Shown: positions 45,767 to 58,639, numbered from the stretch's first letter. The stretch: DNA of 64,000 nt from Brachionus rotundiformis (GCA_016802295.1 JAESIW010000065.1:1054001-1118000), one strand, 5' to 3'. Numbers and translations: made by a program. Notes: generated by a model from the letters alone, not told the origin.

Positions 45767-46959
45767 CCGTATTTTCTCGCGTAATATCCCACTGGGAACT
45801 TAAATGAGGCATGATCTAATGTCTCTAGGAAATTATATGAAACAAAGCAATTTTTGCAATAATAATAACCCCTGTACATTATATGAAACATTAAGTGACA
45901 ATAAGAGAAACAAGGTAATTTTAGTCTGAAATTTGAATAACATTGAACTTTATGTTCAGGCGTACTTGAAGCTCAGTCATTTTGATTCGGTTAATCTTTT
46001 TAAATTAATATCTTATAAAAGAATTTTATTTCTTTAGTCCCATATAAACAGCAATATTTATTAGGCGTCATTGAACTTTGAAAGCATTAGTATATATAAT
46101 GATAAATGAATGTGTTAAATTCTAAAATTTAATCTGTTAAGATGGGGAGAACTCGTTATGAACGATATAGCTTAGCTTTTAAGCTAAAAGTAATTAAATT
46201 TGCTGAATCTAATTCAAAAAACAAAGCTAGCAAAAATTTCAGAGTAAGCCACAAGCAAATTTGAAAATGGATAGAAAATAAGCAAAAAATTATTGATTCA
46301 CCCAGTCGTGTAACTAGAGCGCGTATACAGCGTGAAGGGACTGCTGTGTATTCGGATTTGGAGAATGAGTTGAAGGCTTGGATTCTTGAACAAAGATTGT
46401 TAGGCTACATCGTGGATGGAAATTCAATTAAAAGACAAGCTTTAGACATTGTAAAGAGAGATCATTTGGATTTTCGTGCATCAAATGGCTGGTTTTCAAG
46501 GTTTTTGAGACGATCGAACTTTGTTAAATTACTACCAATGGCAGACATCTTCTAAGAAACTGTAAAGATATTGTGCTTGATTTTATTAACAAATGTAGAC
46601 AAGAATTATGTTTGGTACCACGTTTATCAATTATAAATTCTGATGAAACCTTATTTATCTTGTCTTTAAATATTTTCGTGATTCGAAAATATCGTTTTTT
46701 AATTTTATTTTAAATAGATAAGTCCATTTTTTTATAATCGATGTAAAACTTTTTGTAAATAAAAAATTTTCAAATATCAATTAAAAAATTAAGAATATAA
46801 TTTTTTAATAACCAAATAATAAATAAAAAAAATATCCGTTTCATTTAATGTTCGGGGTTTATTAAAGTTTTAAAAAAGCAATAATTTCATATAATTACCC
46901 ATGGGTTTTAAAGACATGTCCTGCTTAATATCCCAAGGATATTACGCGAGAAAATACGG
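45767..46959 (+). mobile_element. Decayed pogo/Tigger-like DNA transposon
   Basis: Perfect 23-bp inverted repeats lie at 45767-45789 and 46937-46959 (outer ends CCGTATTTTCTCGCG) with more diverged similarity continuing about 80 bp inward. Both ends are flanked by TA, the target site of Tc1/mariner/pogo elements. Inside is a broken transposase with a CENP-B-type helix-turn-helix. The element is about 1.19 kb, far shorter than an intact pogo element, so most of the DDE domain is lost. Confidence 0.82.
46142..46730 (+). pseudogene. Broken CENP-B/pogo-type transposase
   Basis: The frame starts MGRTRYERYSLAFKLKVIKF, a CENP-B N-terminal helix-turn-helix, and meets a TGA where Trp is expected (KQI-stop-KWIENK). 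It continues through a second HTH domain (ELKAWILEQRLLGYIVDGNS, SNGWFSRFLRRSNF). After a stop near 46553 the similarity resumes in another frame with NCKDIVLDFINKCRQELC and INSDETLF, the first catalytic Asp region. Everything after that is gone. At least one nonsense change, one frameshift and a 3' deletion make it non-functional. Confidence 0.85.
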
Positions 46960-47251
46960 TATAAATGTTTTTTTTTTCAAATAAATATAAAGGACACCAA
47001 TATTTAGAGTGAATATTTGAATAAAAACTAGTGTCGAATTCGCATTTTCTATGAGCAAAATGAAATGTCGTCACATAACTAACACTTTGTAGGCTCATGA
47101 CGATTTATTCTAATCCCTGTACCGATCCTAGTGTTTCACATGGCACTATCTTTATTTATAAATATTTAGTCAGTTTATAAAATTATATAATATAAAACTT
47201 TTTCTTTATTTAAAACTAATATTTCTTTAATATTAATTTAATAATACCTTT

Positions 47252-47626
47252 ATGGCACAGAGTGACCACTTTCTATCTAAAAGTTACTTAAATAAATTAA
47301 TAAACAAATATCAAATATTTTATTTAAAAATCACTCGTTTTAAACCTGGCAAATTTATTAACAGACCAGGTCTCTTTAGAAATGAAGATATGCAAATTAT
47401 TGAGAAAGTAATTTTATCTTATTCAGGCAGTATGCTATTTAGCTTGTCTTTTTTCAGAACCTATTTGATAAATAATAAAACTCAAAAAGGTTACCTACTT
47501 TCTGAGTATATTTTATTTTGTATTGAAAGCTTTCTTTTAAAGTTTCTAAAGGTACACTACAATAGTTTGATTATTTCAGAGACTACGAAATCAAAATTTA
47601 AAAATACTAAACTGCTAAAAATATAA
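47252..47626 (+). CDS. Hypothetical 124-residue protein
   Basis: An ATG-started frame with a protein-like composition (basic, with hydrophobic stretches SMLFSLSFFRTYLI and EYILFCIESFLLKFLK). I do not recognise it. It begins about 290 bases after the pogo-like element and stops exactly where the dispersed repeat shared with 43117-43395 begins. It could be a small membrane-associated protein, a fragment of a larger duplicated gene, or chance in AT-rich DNA. Confidence 0.3.
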   Translation: MAQSDHFLSKSYLNKLINKYQIFYLKITRFKPGKFINRPGLFRNEDMQIIEKVILSYSGSMLFSLSFFRTYLINNKTQKGYLLSEYILFCIESFLLKFLKVHYNSLIISETTKSKFKNTKLLKI

Positions 47627-49240
47627 TTTTACCAATCAAATGAAAATAAACTATATTTGTCTTAGTTGTTGAATTATGTTTACTTGGTTAATTTCATTGA
47701 ATTCAACTTCAAAATCTACAATTTTAAATATTTAGTAATTTTAATTATGAGCATCTTTTCTTCCAAAAAGTTGATGATACATATAACTAAACACCTTTCA
47801 AATAAAAGATAGTAAATTATTCTTAACTCTTCATATGTTAATTAGAGAAGTAAAAGAATTCCAAAAATTTAATAATCAATATTTTAGCATTTATTAGGCT
47901 TTAATTTTTGATTTAAATCCAAATCTAAACAAAATTTTTAAAATTAAAAACTACAATTTTTAATTAAATTATTGTAAAAATTTAATAAAATAATTACTAA
48001 TTATTAACAAATCTATTATAATTTACTTTTTTGTAAAATATAATTTAATTTAATATTTGGTTATTCTAAGAGCTTTTAAGAATATTAAATTTTATTAAGT
48101 GAGCCAAAATAAATAAATAACCACTTAATTTAGAGTTTTATCAAAAACAATCTCATGTCTTATTTTGTTAACAATATCCTTTTTTTATTCAGATATATTA
48201 AAATTCAAATTTATTTCTGTGTATGTTTTTATTTAAGTAGATTAATTTTTTTTCCAATTTAAATTATATACTATAGTTTTCGACCATTTTAAAAAGTTTA
48301 TTTTTTTTTATAAATTTTTCAAAAATGAGGAAATTCTTTAGAAATTATTTCAATGATTGCTATTAAAATAAACAACTGTCTTAAAAAGTCTCATTTTTTA
48401 AGGTTTCCAAATGAAAAAACTATTTGATAAATTATTAATCATAAAAAATTAAAATTGTTCTGTCGGATGGTTAAAAAATCTGAATAAAGTAACTCAAGGT
48501 AACAATCAGCTGTTTTTGATCAAAAGTTGATGATTTAGTTAAGTTAATCTTTAAAAAAGTTTTATAACTAAAACTTTTTGAGATAATTAAGAATAAGTTG
48601 AGATAATTAAGGTTATGGGTTAATTGCAAAATATAATTTTCATCTAGTCAAAAGTAAAAATAAATACAAGAAAATCAAGAAGATTAATTTCCTCATTCAC
48701 TCGGAATGAAGTCATTTAAAGCAATTTGCGTACAAGAGAACCACTAATTATTCCAACGAGATCTAAAGCTCTTGTTTCAAAATTTTCATATTGTTGTTGC
48801 TTTACCACGATTATAATAATTGCAAAAATTCATAAATTATTATTAGTCTTTCCTCACTTTGGATGCGATCGCTCGCTTATTTCGCTTTAGTTTGCTATTA
48901 ATTTTAGTTGCAACCAAAAGTTTAAGAAAAAAAACACTGGGTCCTAAAGCCCGCTTGGACATGACCCCAATTTACACACAAAAATACTCTTTTTATATTC
49001 GCCTTTATAATAAAATTAATTTCTATTTCGTAGCTGAATTAAAAATTAGATATTATTTTTATAAAATAAGGGACTTTTACGCAGCTTTATATGCTTTTGT
49101 TCTCATGTCTCTACAAAAATAGTTGTTTGAATTTTAGAGAAACGCATTTTTGTTTTATTAGAAAATTTACCAAATTGAGTCATTTTAGATTAGTTGGTAA
49201 AGTGGATAAACCAAACACGGCGCGAATAAAAGCAATATAG
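47626..49240. other. Intergenic stretch with second repeat copy; WDR26 promoter side
   Basis: 47626-47935 is the second copy of the repeat upstream of the DUF229 gene. 47936-48650 is featureless and AT-rich. 48680-49130 is less AT-rich and may hold the WDR26 promoter or 5' UTR. I could not find a convincing first coding exon there. Confidence 0.45.
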
Positions 49241-49368
49241 CATTTGCAATCATACTGGCATCAAGCTCAGATAACAGTGACATTGACGGTGGAGAGGATA
49301 CTGCTCCGCCTTCAAAACGACAGTGTTTGGATCGTTTTTTTCAAAATTCAAGTAGCTCAAGCAAAAAA

Positions 49369-51764
49369 ATGGCCATGAATTTAAGTGAAAATTCTAAAAA
49401 CGGTTTTAAAATGTACGAACATGCCGAAACAAATGGCAAGCTAAATGGCAACCATGGTTCGAAAAATGTGCTTTCGGAAGAATGTCATAATTCGAACGGG
49501 ACAAAAAAAACAAATTGTTTAAACAATGTTGCCAAAAGTTTCAGCCAAGGTCAAACAGATATACTGAGATTAATTGGCCAACATCTAAGATCTCTCGGGT
49601 TACACCAGACCACCGAATGTCTCATGAACGAATCTGGTTGTATGCTCGAACACCCAACTGCTTCAAACTTCCGCAATCTCATTTTGAGTGGCAAGTGGCA
49701 AGAAGTATAATTTTCAGAAAAATGATTAGACATTTTAATAAAAATAAATTTAAGGCTGAAGCTGCCTTGGAAAGCTTAAAATCTTTTATAAGCGAATCTA
49801 GTGATTTTACAGTTAGTATTTTACTTTTTTTTAAACTAATTCAAAAAAAGTTTATAAAAAGATTGATTTAAAATATGAAAAAATTTAAATCTTTAAATTG
49901 TTTAAAGATTAAATTTAAGTTAAACAAGCTCGAATCAGATACTCATTTAATAATTTTATTTTAAAAATTAAAAAAATTCAGAAAAAAAATTTTATTTTTC
50001 AAGTCTTTAATTAATTTAGTTGACTATTTTTTTCAACACAATCTTACCTAATTTTTTAAATAATTCTTAATATGATTTATAAAGAATGGTTACATAATTT
50101 TCAACTAATTTAAGGTATTAAAACAATTTAAATTAAATAATAATTTTTTTAATTAGAAAATGAAGTTTCTAATTCTGGAGCAAAAATATCTCGAGTGCCT
50201 AGAAGATAGCCAAATAATGGAAGCCTTAAAGTGCTTAAGAGACGAGCTAGCTCCTTTGAAATTCAACACAGAGCGCCTACATGAACTTAGCAGGTATTTT
50301 ATTTTAAAAAATCTATATATTAATATGTACAGAGACATGTATTAATTCTGATTCAGTTTTTTAATGTGCACTGACCAAAACAACTTAAAAGCTTTAAGTA
50401 ATTGGGCTGGAAAAAATGAAATATCACGAACAATATTAATGGATAAACTTCAGAGTAACTTTTTCATTTATCTTAAGATATTATCTAAAGATTTTCTAAA
50501 AAAATATAGCTTTTCTACCTCCTAATATCATGCTTCCTCCTCACAGATTGGAAACTATTTTGAATCAAGCAGTTGAATATCAATGTGAACGATGTCCATA
50601 TCATAACTACAAAGACAAATTTCAAATAGACGAATGGTCTTTTTTACGCGATCACATATGTTCCAAGTAAATTAGATATTTTCCCAATTATTATTTGGTT
50701 AAATTCAAATAACATTTAATAATCTAAAAGGGATGACTTTCCATCCATATGCATTCAGGTTTACAATGAACATTGTGATGAAGTATGGTATTGTAAATTT
50801 TCCAATAATGGTAAACTACTTGCAACAGGATCAAAAGATGGGTGTCTAATAATATGGGATGTTGATCCAGAAACATACAAATTAACCATAAACAAAACTT
50901 ATGATGAGCATACACATGGTGCTAGTTTTGTTGTTTGGAGCCCTGATGATCGGTATTTGATTTGTTGCGGAACTGAAGACTGTTCAGAAATGTGGATTTG
51001 GGATATTGAGAACAAAGTTCTTAAAAAACGCATTAACAGCAATCATGATGACAGCATTATTACGGCTGCTTGGATGCCTGATGGACAGTCGTTTGTTTGT
51101 GGTGGTACAAAGGGCCACTTTTACTATTGCGTAATAAACTTTTTCCAATCTTTTTCTTCAAAAATTTAATTTTCGATTTCTCTAAAAGGATATTGATGGA
51201 AATATAAAAGAAACATGGGAGGGAGTAAGAGTACGCTGCCTTGAAACGTTACCCGATGGTCAAGTGCTATGTGCCGACACACTAAAACGAATTCGATCTT
51301 ACAATTTTAAAGAATTAACAGATTCAAATTTGTAATTAATTTACAAAAATTTTTTTAAATTTATAATCAGTAATTAAAATTAAACTAGGATTCAAGAAGA
51401 TTTTCAAATTGTCTCTTTTACATTGAATAAGGAAGGAACACTTCTGTTAGTTAGCGCAGCAGCTCAAGGAATTCATCTCTGGGATGTAAAAGATAAAATG
51501 TTGATACGTAGATTCCAAGGCTCTGTCCAAAATACCTATATGAATTATGCAACATTTGGTGGTGCTGATGAAATATATATAGCAAGCGGAAGTGAAGATA
51601 ATAAAGTCTACATATGGAATATTAAAAAAGAGCATCCAATAGCTGTTTTAGAAGGACATACTCGAAATGTTACATGTGTTACATGGAATCCAGAAATACC
51701 TGGTATGATAGTCAGCGCATCAGATGATGGTACCATCAGAGTTTGGGGGCCAAGTAATTTTTAG
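49369..51764 (+). CDS. WDR26: WDR26, LisH-CTLH-WD40 subunit of the CTLH/GID ubiquitin ligase
   Basis: Exons from the first in-frame ATG: 49369-49704, 49755-49811, 50157-50293, 50357-50454, 50510-50666, 50731-51130, 51189-51331, 51389-51764; 567 residues, phases consistent. WDR26 is a scaffold and substrate-recruiting subunit of the CTLH E3 ligase. The LisH reads DILRLIGQHLRSLGLHQTTE, followed by NESGCMLEHPTASNFRNLIL. CTLH includes KFLILEQKYLECLEDSQIME. WD40 repeats start at NEHCDEVWYCKFSNNGKLLA and end at SASDDGTIRVWGPSNF. The reading frame stays open and protein-like upstream to about 49241 (acidic SSSDNSDIDGGEDTAPPSKR), so the true start is probably in an unseen upstream exon. About 20 residues of the CTLH domain seem missing at the 49811/50157 junction. 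Confidence 0.92.
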
Positions 51765-52776
51765 TTATTTAAAAGTCTATTTACATTAAACAAAAAACTA
51801 GAGAACATATTTCCCTTTGATTCGAAAAGGCTTCAATCAGAGCCAGAATCTATGAATGGATTTTCCAACACAAAAACTGACCGAAGTACACCTGTTTAGT
51901 TGTTTGACTACCATTTAGTTTTATCTTAATTTTTTTGGCTTTCAAAGCGCTTTGAAAAATGTTCATTTATTTTTCATTCGACATTAATTGTTATTTTTCT
52001 TTTTTATTTACGTTTCGGGTTTTGGGAACCTTGACAGCTTAGTTAATCATTACGATTTGTGTTACAGGTTATTTTTTTAATTTTATTTGTTTTTAATTTT
52101 ATATTCAAGATAATTAAATGGATGAAGCTGTGAAGAAAAGTTTCTTAAAAGAATTTTTTTTTTAATTAAATTTAATTGAAATTTGGAAGATACTTTCATT
52201 ATTTGGAAACATTTGTAAATTTAAAAAAATCATTATTTATTGTAAATAAAATATTTATAAAAATAAACTACTGAAAGAACAGTTTTATTTAATATTTTTA
52301 TCAATAATTTTTATTTTTTAATATTGTTATATATACAGATGAATTTTAAAAATGAAAAACTTGATGAAACCATAAAAAGCCCTTTCACTTAGAGATCCAA
52401 AAAGAATTTCCTGGTAAAATTTAAATCTTAAAGTAATTATTATTTTTTAATTATTGCAATAGTTGTAAATTTAAATAAAAAACTTTTTGATTCTTCTTGT
52501 ATTACAATATTTTAATTAATTCAGTTTTTAGAATATTTTATTTAATTTTAATTCGCATTATTGAATAAATCAAATTAAGTAGAATGATTTTTGTTTTAAA
52601 CTTTATTAAAATGAAATAGTTAAAGGCCCTTAAAATATTTTGATTGACTAATACAAATCATTTAATTTAAATAAGTCGAAAAAAAATATAAAAATAAATA
52701 AAACACTCGAAATTTCTGTGTGTTTAGGAAGGGCAAAAATTAATTAATAAAAATAATTAGTCGAAAACAAATCTCG
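51765..52776. other. Spacer between convergent WDR26 and ATG14
   Basis: About 1 kb that would carry both 3' UTRs. It is AT-rich and I see no coding segment. Confidence 0.5.
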
Positions 52777-54592
52777 TCAATTTTTTTTTGTGTAGAACAT
52801 TTGAAACATTGACGATATAAGAGACTTGGATCCAATTTTGGGATCCGAATTGAATGAATCGTCGCATGGTATTTCATCTCTTTGTGGCACAGTTTCCCAA
52901 TCTTCATTTTCTTTTGGAAAAATTAAATTTTGAATTGATTCCTCCATTGAGTTATCATCATCCTTTTCAGCAAACATTTCGTTCATCATCACGATCAAAT
53001 GATCTGGAAATACTACAGAATGCTTATCTCGTAGCTTAATCCGCATTTTTTGAAAATAGTCCAAAAAATGGTGCAAGTTTTCTAATGTTTGTTTGGGCAA
53101 TAGATTACTTATAGGAATATGTTGGTGAATGCACATATACACAATATTGGTATTTAATTTGGCTATAGCATTTTGAAACTGGTCAATGGTCATCGATTGG
53201 TTACTAAATTTGCTATGAGGTAGATTGTATGGAAGAAGCATGTTAAAATAAAAGGCTATTAAATTTACAAATTGAACTGTATGTGTTAGGCCGGAAAGAA
53301 TAGTGGTTCTATTAGAACTATCTAATTTTGTATTTTGGGGACTATTGCTGGCTATTGACGAGATTCCAATACGCGGATAAGAGTTTCTTACTTCTATTTC
53401 TTCACTTTCGTATTGTCTTTCTTCATTTTTTAACCATTCATTTATGTAGCAAATGTAGTCGCCATCTGTGGGAAGTGTTGAATTGATAATTCGATAGATT
53501 ACATGATCGTTTGCAAATATCCATCTACCATTTACGTAAACTGTTTGACGAGCGTCTTTTAAAGCTGTTAAAGTACTTTTTTGTGTCATATCTTCCTCTC
53601 TTTAATAAAAAAATGCTCAATTTTTTATTAATAAAAATTTATTTACTTTTGTTTTATTTCAATGATTTCGAATATTTCTTCATTTAATTGGTTTATGCGT
53701 TTTTTCTGGTACTCTATTAGCTGAAACTTTAATCCATTAATATTTCTGTTTTTTTCCATGGTCATGTTTTCCAATTCCTTTTTTATATCTTTACATTTTT
53801 TAATTTTATCAGAAAAGCTATTTTCTTTTCTTTTTTTTAATAGGCACTTCAAGGCATCCGTTTCGCATTTACCTTAATTTTGCGATTGTTTATTTTGAAA
53901 TTAATTTATCATTTAAAGTTTACAATTTTTAATATTCGATTTCTTTTTAATCAATTGTTCTGTATATAATTGTATATTTTTTCTTTTTTCGTGAATTGAA
54001 GTTATCTTGGTATCGAAATTTTATTAAATATTAAAATTAGAATTAATAAAATTAACAGTAGATAACAACGAAAAAAAATTTAGCATTTTATACCGACTTG
54101 TATCTTATAAGTATTTTAATTTAAATTTTTTTTTTTTGATTAAATTAAATATTTACTTATAATGATATTATTGTTATTTTTTTTAACTATTATAAGTAGA
54201 TTAAAGACTTATTGGACAAAGTTTTAAATTGATCTAATAAGAGATTGAATAAAGTCTTGTACAAAGCAGACTATTTTATTAGAATTGTTCAAAAATTTAA
54301 AACTCTTTGAATTAATTTTAAAATGAAAGATTTAAAGCTTACCAATTCATTTTTGTAAAAGAGTACTTTGTAATTTTCTTTGAAATTTGTTATCAAATTA
54401 TTATTGGCATCTTTAAGACGCTGTAAACTAGTTTTTTTTTCGTTAATTCTATTTTTATTTTAAAATTATAAATTTTCTCAGAAAGATTTAATCTTACATT
54501 TGGTAAGCGTTTTGGCTGATCAGGTAATTTAATTTTTTCGGATTGGACAATTCTTGCGGTGGTAATTCGTTAAGCTCGTCTTGATAATTCAT
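52777..54592 (-). CDS. ATG14: ATG14/Barkor, Beclin-1-associated autophagy factor
   Basis: Likely exons on the minus strand: 54592-54498, 54448-54343, 53872-53647, 53599-52777. ATG14 directs the class III PI3-kinase complex (VPS34, Beclin-1) to the ER to start autophagosomes. The N-terminal half is coiled coil (INEKKTSLQRLKDANNNLIT; KKRINQLNEEIFEIIEIKQK). The C-terminal half matches ATG14: ALKDARQTVYVNGRWIF, FQNAIAKLNTNIVYMCIHQH, NEDWETVPQRDEIP, and a final short helix SLISSMFQMFYTKKN resembling the membrane-curvature-sensing BATS end. The N-terminal CxxC zinc motif of vertebrate ATG14 is not visible. Joining exon 2 to exon 3 at the obvious sites is one base out of phase, so a micro-exon or another site is missing from my model. 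UVRAG is less likely because of the C-terminal match. Confidence 0.8.
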
Positions 54593-55415
54593 AATATTTA
54601 ATTCATAAAAATGTTGTTTCAATTCATATCTATTATGTATAAATTAAAAATTAATTTGCGTATTTAGAAAAATATTCTACGAAATAGAATAAAAGCCAAT
54701 TTTATTTGAGCAATTATTAAAATAGACTAAAGCGATTTTAAAAGATAAAATCCTTTTATCTTATTGTCTTTGAAATAATTCCATTTTCTATCTAGCCTAA
54801 CTTTAAAATAATTAAAAAAATGAATAATTTTTCATTTTCATATAAAATTCGCATAATTTGAATTTTTCATAAAATGAAAGAAAAACTAAATATAAATTTG
54901 CAAATTATTTTTCGTTTCAGTTTTGCTTAAATTATACGAAAATCTGACATAAATATTGACTTTGAATTTTTGCACCTTATTTTTGCTCCTTTAGCCTAAT
55001 TAATAGTTTAAGAAAGAACTTATTAATTTTCTCTTGACTGAATAACATCATCAAAAATATAACTAAGAATTAATTAATTATCTTTTAGCGAGCCATTTTT
55101 TAAAAATTCAATAATTAAAGCAAATAAAATAAGCTTTGGCAATTATTTGTCCAGGAAATCAGTCTTAAAAACAACGAAACTGTTGACCTAGAGGTTATTT
55201 TTGAGATATCTTTTAGTTTTGAATAAACTATTTAATGAAAATAATCTAAAAAATTGAATAGATATTTTAAGACAAATTAAATCTCTTTTTTTAAAGAAAT
55301 TAAATACATTTAATTAAAATAAATTTCTTTATATTTAAATTTGGCTGTTCAGATAAAAAATTAAATCTGTACACAAGAATTTTTTTATTAAGATATTAAA
55401 AAACAACACCAAAAT
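54593..55415. other. Bidirectional promoter region between ATG14 and DPP8/9
   Basis: 823 bases between two divergent start codons. It is AT-rich with no coding frame; no specific element can be assigned. Confidence 0.45.
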
Positions 55416-58400
55416 ATGAGTTTTTCAAACAATATACCAACCCGTAAGAAGTGGTCTGAACTTGTATCCATTGTTGAGTTTGGCCGCAAATTTCTTGGTT
55501 ACTTAAATGGAGATATAGCTTCCAATGTTCAATTTAGGGAATATTTTAATCCAGAAACCGGTCAAAATGAAATTAGAGTTTATTTCCTTTCCGGTTATCA
55601 GAATCGAAATTTAACAATAAAATACATAGATGTGAGTGGTGAAATAAACACTGAAAAACTGACCGGTGTTCCCTTATTTCTGAACTCGTCTCTTGTCCAT
55701 AAAGAAAAGCAATTGACTAAAGAAGAGCAGCTTCTGAGAGAACGCCAACGATGCTCTTTCAGCGGAATAACATCGTTCTCAATGGATGAAAAATCAGGTC
55801 GAATTGTTTTTGGTGAAAATTCGGAACTGTTTTGTTTTGATGATGAAATACTTTCCATAGTAAGAGAAATAAAATACTGTGAAAAATTTCTACAAAATTA
55901 TTCTAATTAAGACAGAAAATTTGCCAAACCAAATTGGTACTTTTAAAGGAGCAATTGATGTTAAAATATGTCCAGTGAATAAAAATATAGTATCTTATAT
56001 TCTAAATGATAATCTTTGGATAAATGATCTGAGTTGTAACAGAGAAATACAGTTAACATTTAGTTCTGATCCTAAAAAGTCTGGTGTTCCATCATTTGCA
56101 GTGCAAGAAGAATTCGACCGATATACTGGTTATTGGTGGCAACCTGTTAGAGAACAAAATAGCGATGGAAGCACAACTTATCGCATTATTTATGAAGAAA
56201 CTGACGAACAAGATGTTGATTTAACTTATATTACTCCAGCGTGTGAGAACGAGTTTTATTATGACAAATACAGATATCCAAAAGCAGGAACACCTAATAC
56301 CAAAATATTTCTTAAACTATTAGAAATTACATTTCCATCTGATTGCAATTCAGAGCCAATAATTGACACAAAAAAAATGCACATGTCATTTTATGAATTG
56401 TTTCCTTGGTATGAATATCTATCAAGGGCTGATTGGACTCCCAATGGAAAATTGTAATCTAAATTTTACCAAAAAATTTACCAAAAAAATGACCTTAAAT
56501 TCTAAATTAGTTTTTGGACCCAAGTTTTTAATCGTTTGCAAACCAAGACAGTTACTTTAGCGATTGATTTGGATTTTTTTGTAGCAGATGTAGAGCCTGG
56601 ATTGGAAATGCAGACCAGTTACATTTCAGATGCAAGAAAAGTTTTCCTAATCGATGAACAATCATCTGATGCATGGATTAATGTAAATTAAAAACTAAAA
56701 CTAGTTGTTTATGATTATAGTTAATTTTTTTTAGTATCATGATAAAATGTATTTTTTGAATCAGTTCAATGATGAACAGAACCTTATTGAGTTTATATCA
56801 GCTAATGAGTCAAGCGGATTTATGCATTTATTCAGGCGAAAATTGAATCTTTTAGAAGTCGAGAAGTATTCGGACATAATTCTACGACCAAAAGTTTTGA
56901 TTAATGAACCATTAACCCAAGGAGACTGGTCAATTGAATTTGAAGACAATGTTTATGTTGATTCTGAAAATAATCTTGTTTATTTTACAGCCTTCCAAGA
57001 TCCTATTGAAAGCCATCTGTAACTTAATTTCTGATAAAAATATAAAAAAAAGCTTGATAAATTTTAATCAGATTTGTAGTTGATTATAATAAGCCAGGAA
57101 TAGTCAAACAGTTAACTCAAAGTGGATCGTCTTATTCTATTTCAATGGACAAAGTATTTATTTTAATTTAATATCTAAATTTTAAAAATTTATCATAAAG
57201 AATTGCAAATACTTTGTCACCACATTCTCTAATTTGAGCAATCCAAACAAAACTTTGATATTTGAAATAACTGGACAAAAAAATGGAATAGCTGGAATTA
57301 GTATACGTCAGATAGCTCAGATAACTAGTACAATTAAATTTAAACTATTAATTTTCTAGTGTAAAAACTTTTCTACCAAGGCCAGGATGATTCTCGTCTT
57401 CAAATAATGCTAGATCCATTAACTGGCGAGTTAAAACCAAATTTTGCCAATATTAGCTCTTTGCTTAATTTAAATTTGGACTCGTTGGTTAAAAATTCAT
57501 CCACAGACGATTTTGTCGTCATTCAGCATTTATTTAAGCCACCACAAATTTTCTCTTTTGAGACAGACGACAAATGCAGAATGTATGGAATGATTTACAT
57601 GCCATACAATTATGAAGATGGAGTTAAATACAAAACTCTTTTGTATGTTTATGCTGGTCCAAGATTTCAGATAGTTACCAATGCTTATAAAGCTAACAAG
57701 TATTCTAGATTTAATATCTTGGCTTTGTTAGGTTATTGTGTAGTTGCAATTGACTCACGTGGTTCTAAAAATCGAGGAAGAAAATTCGAGAATCATATCT
57801 ATAAACAAATGGTATTTTGTCACTTAAATTTTAAATAAATATTTATATAATTTATATAATCTTAAAAATTAAGGGTACAGTTGAAATAAATGACCAAGTA
57901 AAAGGCTTGGAAGCAGCTTCGAAAATCTATGATTGCATTGATATGAGCCGTGTCGGCATATTTGGCTGGTCATATGGAGGATATATGTCTCTAATGGGAT
58001 TGGCTCAAAGACCTGATGTTTTCAAAGTCGCCATTTCAGGCGCCCCAGTCACTACTTGGAGACTTTATGATACTGCTTATACTGAGAGATACATGGGTTT
58101 GCCAAATGAAGAGCGAGAAGCATACGAGAATGGATCTGTGCTTAACTTGGCGAGAAAATTTCCAGAGGAAGAAAATCGATTACTAATCATTCATGGATTG
58201 ATAGATGAAAATGTAAGAAGCCTTCATTTTGAGATTAGTCACTCATTTAACTTTAAACTTGTTTAGGTTCATTTTGCTCACACAAGAAAGCTAATCGATG
58301 CTTTAATCAAAGAAAATAAGCCTTACCAATTATTGGTAATTTTTTAATTTGAAATAGTATTTAATGTGGTATCTTTTACTTTAGTTTGTTTTGAAAAGAT

Positions 58401-58543
58401 ACCAAAAAATGAACTTTGTTTTTTTTTTATTTTTGTATATTTTATATTAGATATATCCCCATGAAAGGCACGGCATAAGATCCTCGGAAGGCTCAATCAA
58501 TTGCGATACAAATTTTTATTCATTTTTAGAACGCTATCTATAA
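55416..58543 (+). CDS. DPP8/9: Dipeptidyl peptidase 8/9 (S9B serine protease)
   Basis: Ten exons: 55416-55859, 55912-56453, 56511-56682, 56735-57018, 57072-57153, 57201-57300, 57381-57811, 57874-58212, 58267-58335, 58451-58543. All are in phase and give 851 residues, within the range of animal DPP8/9. The enzyme removes X-Pro dipeptides in the cytosol. There is no signal peptide or membrane anchor, unlike DPP4. Motifs: LTKEEQLLRERQRCSFSGIT, the substrate-binding double Glu in VQEEFDRYTGYWW, the nucleophile GWSYGGYMSL, YTERYMG, the Asp in LLIIHGLIDENVHFAHT and the His in IYPHERHGIRSS. The catalytic triad is complete. A CFAP161-like gene starts 111 bases downstream on the same strand. Confidence 0.96.
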
Positions 58544-58639
58544 TTTTTTCTTTAAAAAAGAAATTTAAAAAATTCAAATTTTATATTAGCGATTCAATTA
58601 ATTCAATAAAATAATTTAATTTTTACAATTAAATCATTT

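Noticed and set aside
48859..49122. Frame of 87 codons upstream of WDR26
   Set aside because: No ATG at the proposed start, no family likeness, and no in-phase splice to WDR26.
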